NCBI GenBank assembly: GCA_012523405.1
Contig: JAAYIN010000093.1
Span: 1 to 35,669, forward strand
Source: Clostridiales bacterium
GTDB taxonomy: Bacteria > Bacillota > Clostridia > Christensenellales > Aristaeellaceae
DNA: 35,669 bases
Direction of reading: 5' to 3'
The translations under genes and the position numbers were made by a program. The notes under the pieces are model-generated. The model did not search any database and was not told the DNA's origin. It saw only the letters and a list, made by a program, of their open reading frames with translations. Shown here one piece after another: positions 35,191 through 35,669 of this stretch. Position 1 is the first letter of the stretch, and the number at the start of each line of letters is the position of its first letter.

Positions 35191-35654
35191 TATTTGCCTC
35201 CCTGCAAAGGGCGGTTGCGCCATTCCTCAATATGAACGTAGGTTTTCTTGTTTAGCTCAATGGTAGAAGCAGACACTTTGCTCCCCCAAAGAGCCTCGGT
35301 GATATCCTCTACACGGCGTACGGATACACCGGCTAGGTACATCTCAATAAGCGCTTCCTCTACGCTACTTTCTCGGCATCGGTAACGCTCAATGATAGCT
35401 GTTTCAAATGAGATGCCTTTCAGGCGAGGAACGTTAAGGGTAACATCTCCCGAGGTGGTGGTGAGATTGCGGCTGTAATGGCCGCTACGGTAGCCCTTCC
35501 TGTCTTCATTACGCTCGTATTTAGCAGCTTGAGTCAACTTTGCTGCTTCGGCTTCCAGAAGCCCGTTTAACGTCTCCTCAACGCTGCCTCGGACCAATTC
35601 TTTAATTTGCCCCTTGTATACTTCCTCGTTTACCTGTACAATTTTCTCGGACAT
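35184..35654 (-). pseudogene. IS256-family transposase, N-terminal fragment
   Basis: 156 residues matching the start of Transposase_mut proteins: VRGSVEETLNGLLEAEAAKL, ERNEDRKGYRSGHYSRNL, LNVPRLKGISFETAIIERY, VEEALIEMYLAGVSVRRVED, ITEALWGSKVSASTI, then EEWRNRPLQGGKYP followed at once by a stop. Intact members continue with YVYVDG and the first catalytic Asp, so the whole catalytic core is absent. The homology ends abruptly at about 35190, where anti-sigma-like sequence begins. AGGAG precedes the ATG at the window edge. Probable deletion junction or recombination scar. Confidence 0.88.
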
Positions 35655-35669
35655 GGTTTGTTTTCTCCT

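Larger units (their letters stand above)
28040..35669. mobile_element. Integrative element or island at tRNA-Arg, left part
   Basis: The region begins at a split/duplicated tRNA-Arg, carries a tyrosine integrase reading toward the tRNA, an excisionase-like gene, an XRE repressor and a small sigma-like factor of a kind seen in conjugative transposons, and contains IS110 and IS256-type sequences. It is more AT-rich than the chromosome to the left. No relaxase, coupling protein or type IV secretion gene is visible inside the window, so whether it is conjugative cannot be said. The right attachment site is not seen. Confidence 0.6.

Overview
The window looks like a chromosome segment of an anaerobic Firmicute of the class Clostridia, carrying an integrated element at its right end. 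The evidence is Gram-positive style Shine-Dalgarno sites, a gyrB-gyrA pair, an ANTAR regulator next to a glutamine synthetase relative, MucBP-like and SH3-type surface domains, and clostridial-type mobile genes. I cannot name a genus. The left 28 kb is fairly GC-rich; the right 7.5 kb is visibly more AT-rich.

Layout of the chromosomal part: (1) 2-4459 is the 3' end of a giant surface protein with MucBP-like repeats, SH3-like repeats, one membrane span and a long low-complexity tail. (2) 4645-6601 (minus) is an ECF sigma factor with a membrane-bound, probable anti-sigma partner, preceded by an ECF-type promoter. (3) 6841-7752 (plus) is a monoacylglycerol-lipase-like hydrolase. (4) 12267-7749 (minus) reads as one operon: a secreted protein, cofactor-independent phosphoglycerate mutase, an ABC ATPase and two ABC permeases. 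(5) 12467-18340 (plus) holds a secreted sortase-fold/C39-peptidase fusion whose sortase active site looks lost, a CtpE-like P-type ATPase, a glutamine synthetase homologue with altered metal-ligand positions, and an ANTAR regulator. A candidate ANTAR-type hexaloop hairpin sits just before the synthetase. (6) 21686-18396 (minus) is a tandem pair of GT-C-type membrane glycosyltransferase-like proteins. (7) 26511-21863 (minus) is gyrB then gyrA. (8) 27665-26874 (minus) is a secreted peptidoglycan-binding protein.

From about 28.04 kb the window holds a tRNA-Arg(CCU) gene preceded by a truncated second copy of its 5' half. Next comes a tyrosine integrase reading toward the tRNA, then an IS110-type transposase with a one-base frameshift and a structured leader that may be its bridge RNA. 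After these lie an excisionase-like gene, a small sigma-like factor, an XRE repressor, small hypothetical and secreted genes, and a decayed anti-sigma-like gene abutting an IS256-family transposase fragment at the window edge. This reads as the left part of an integrative element or genomic island whose right end lies outside the window.

The observations most worth a second look are the sortase-C39 fusion, the non-canonical glutamine synthetase homologue with its ANTAR partner and RNA hairpin, the split and duplicated tRNA-Arg attachment region, and the IS110 leader RNA with its frameshifted transposase.
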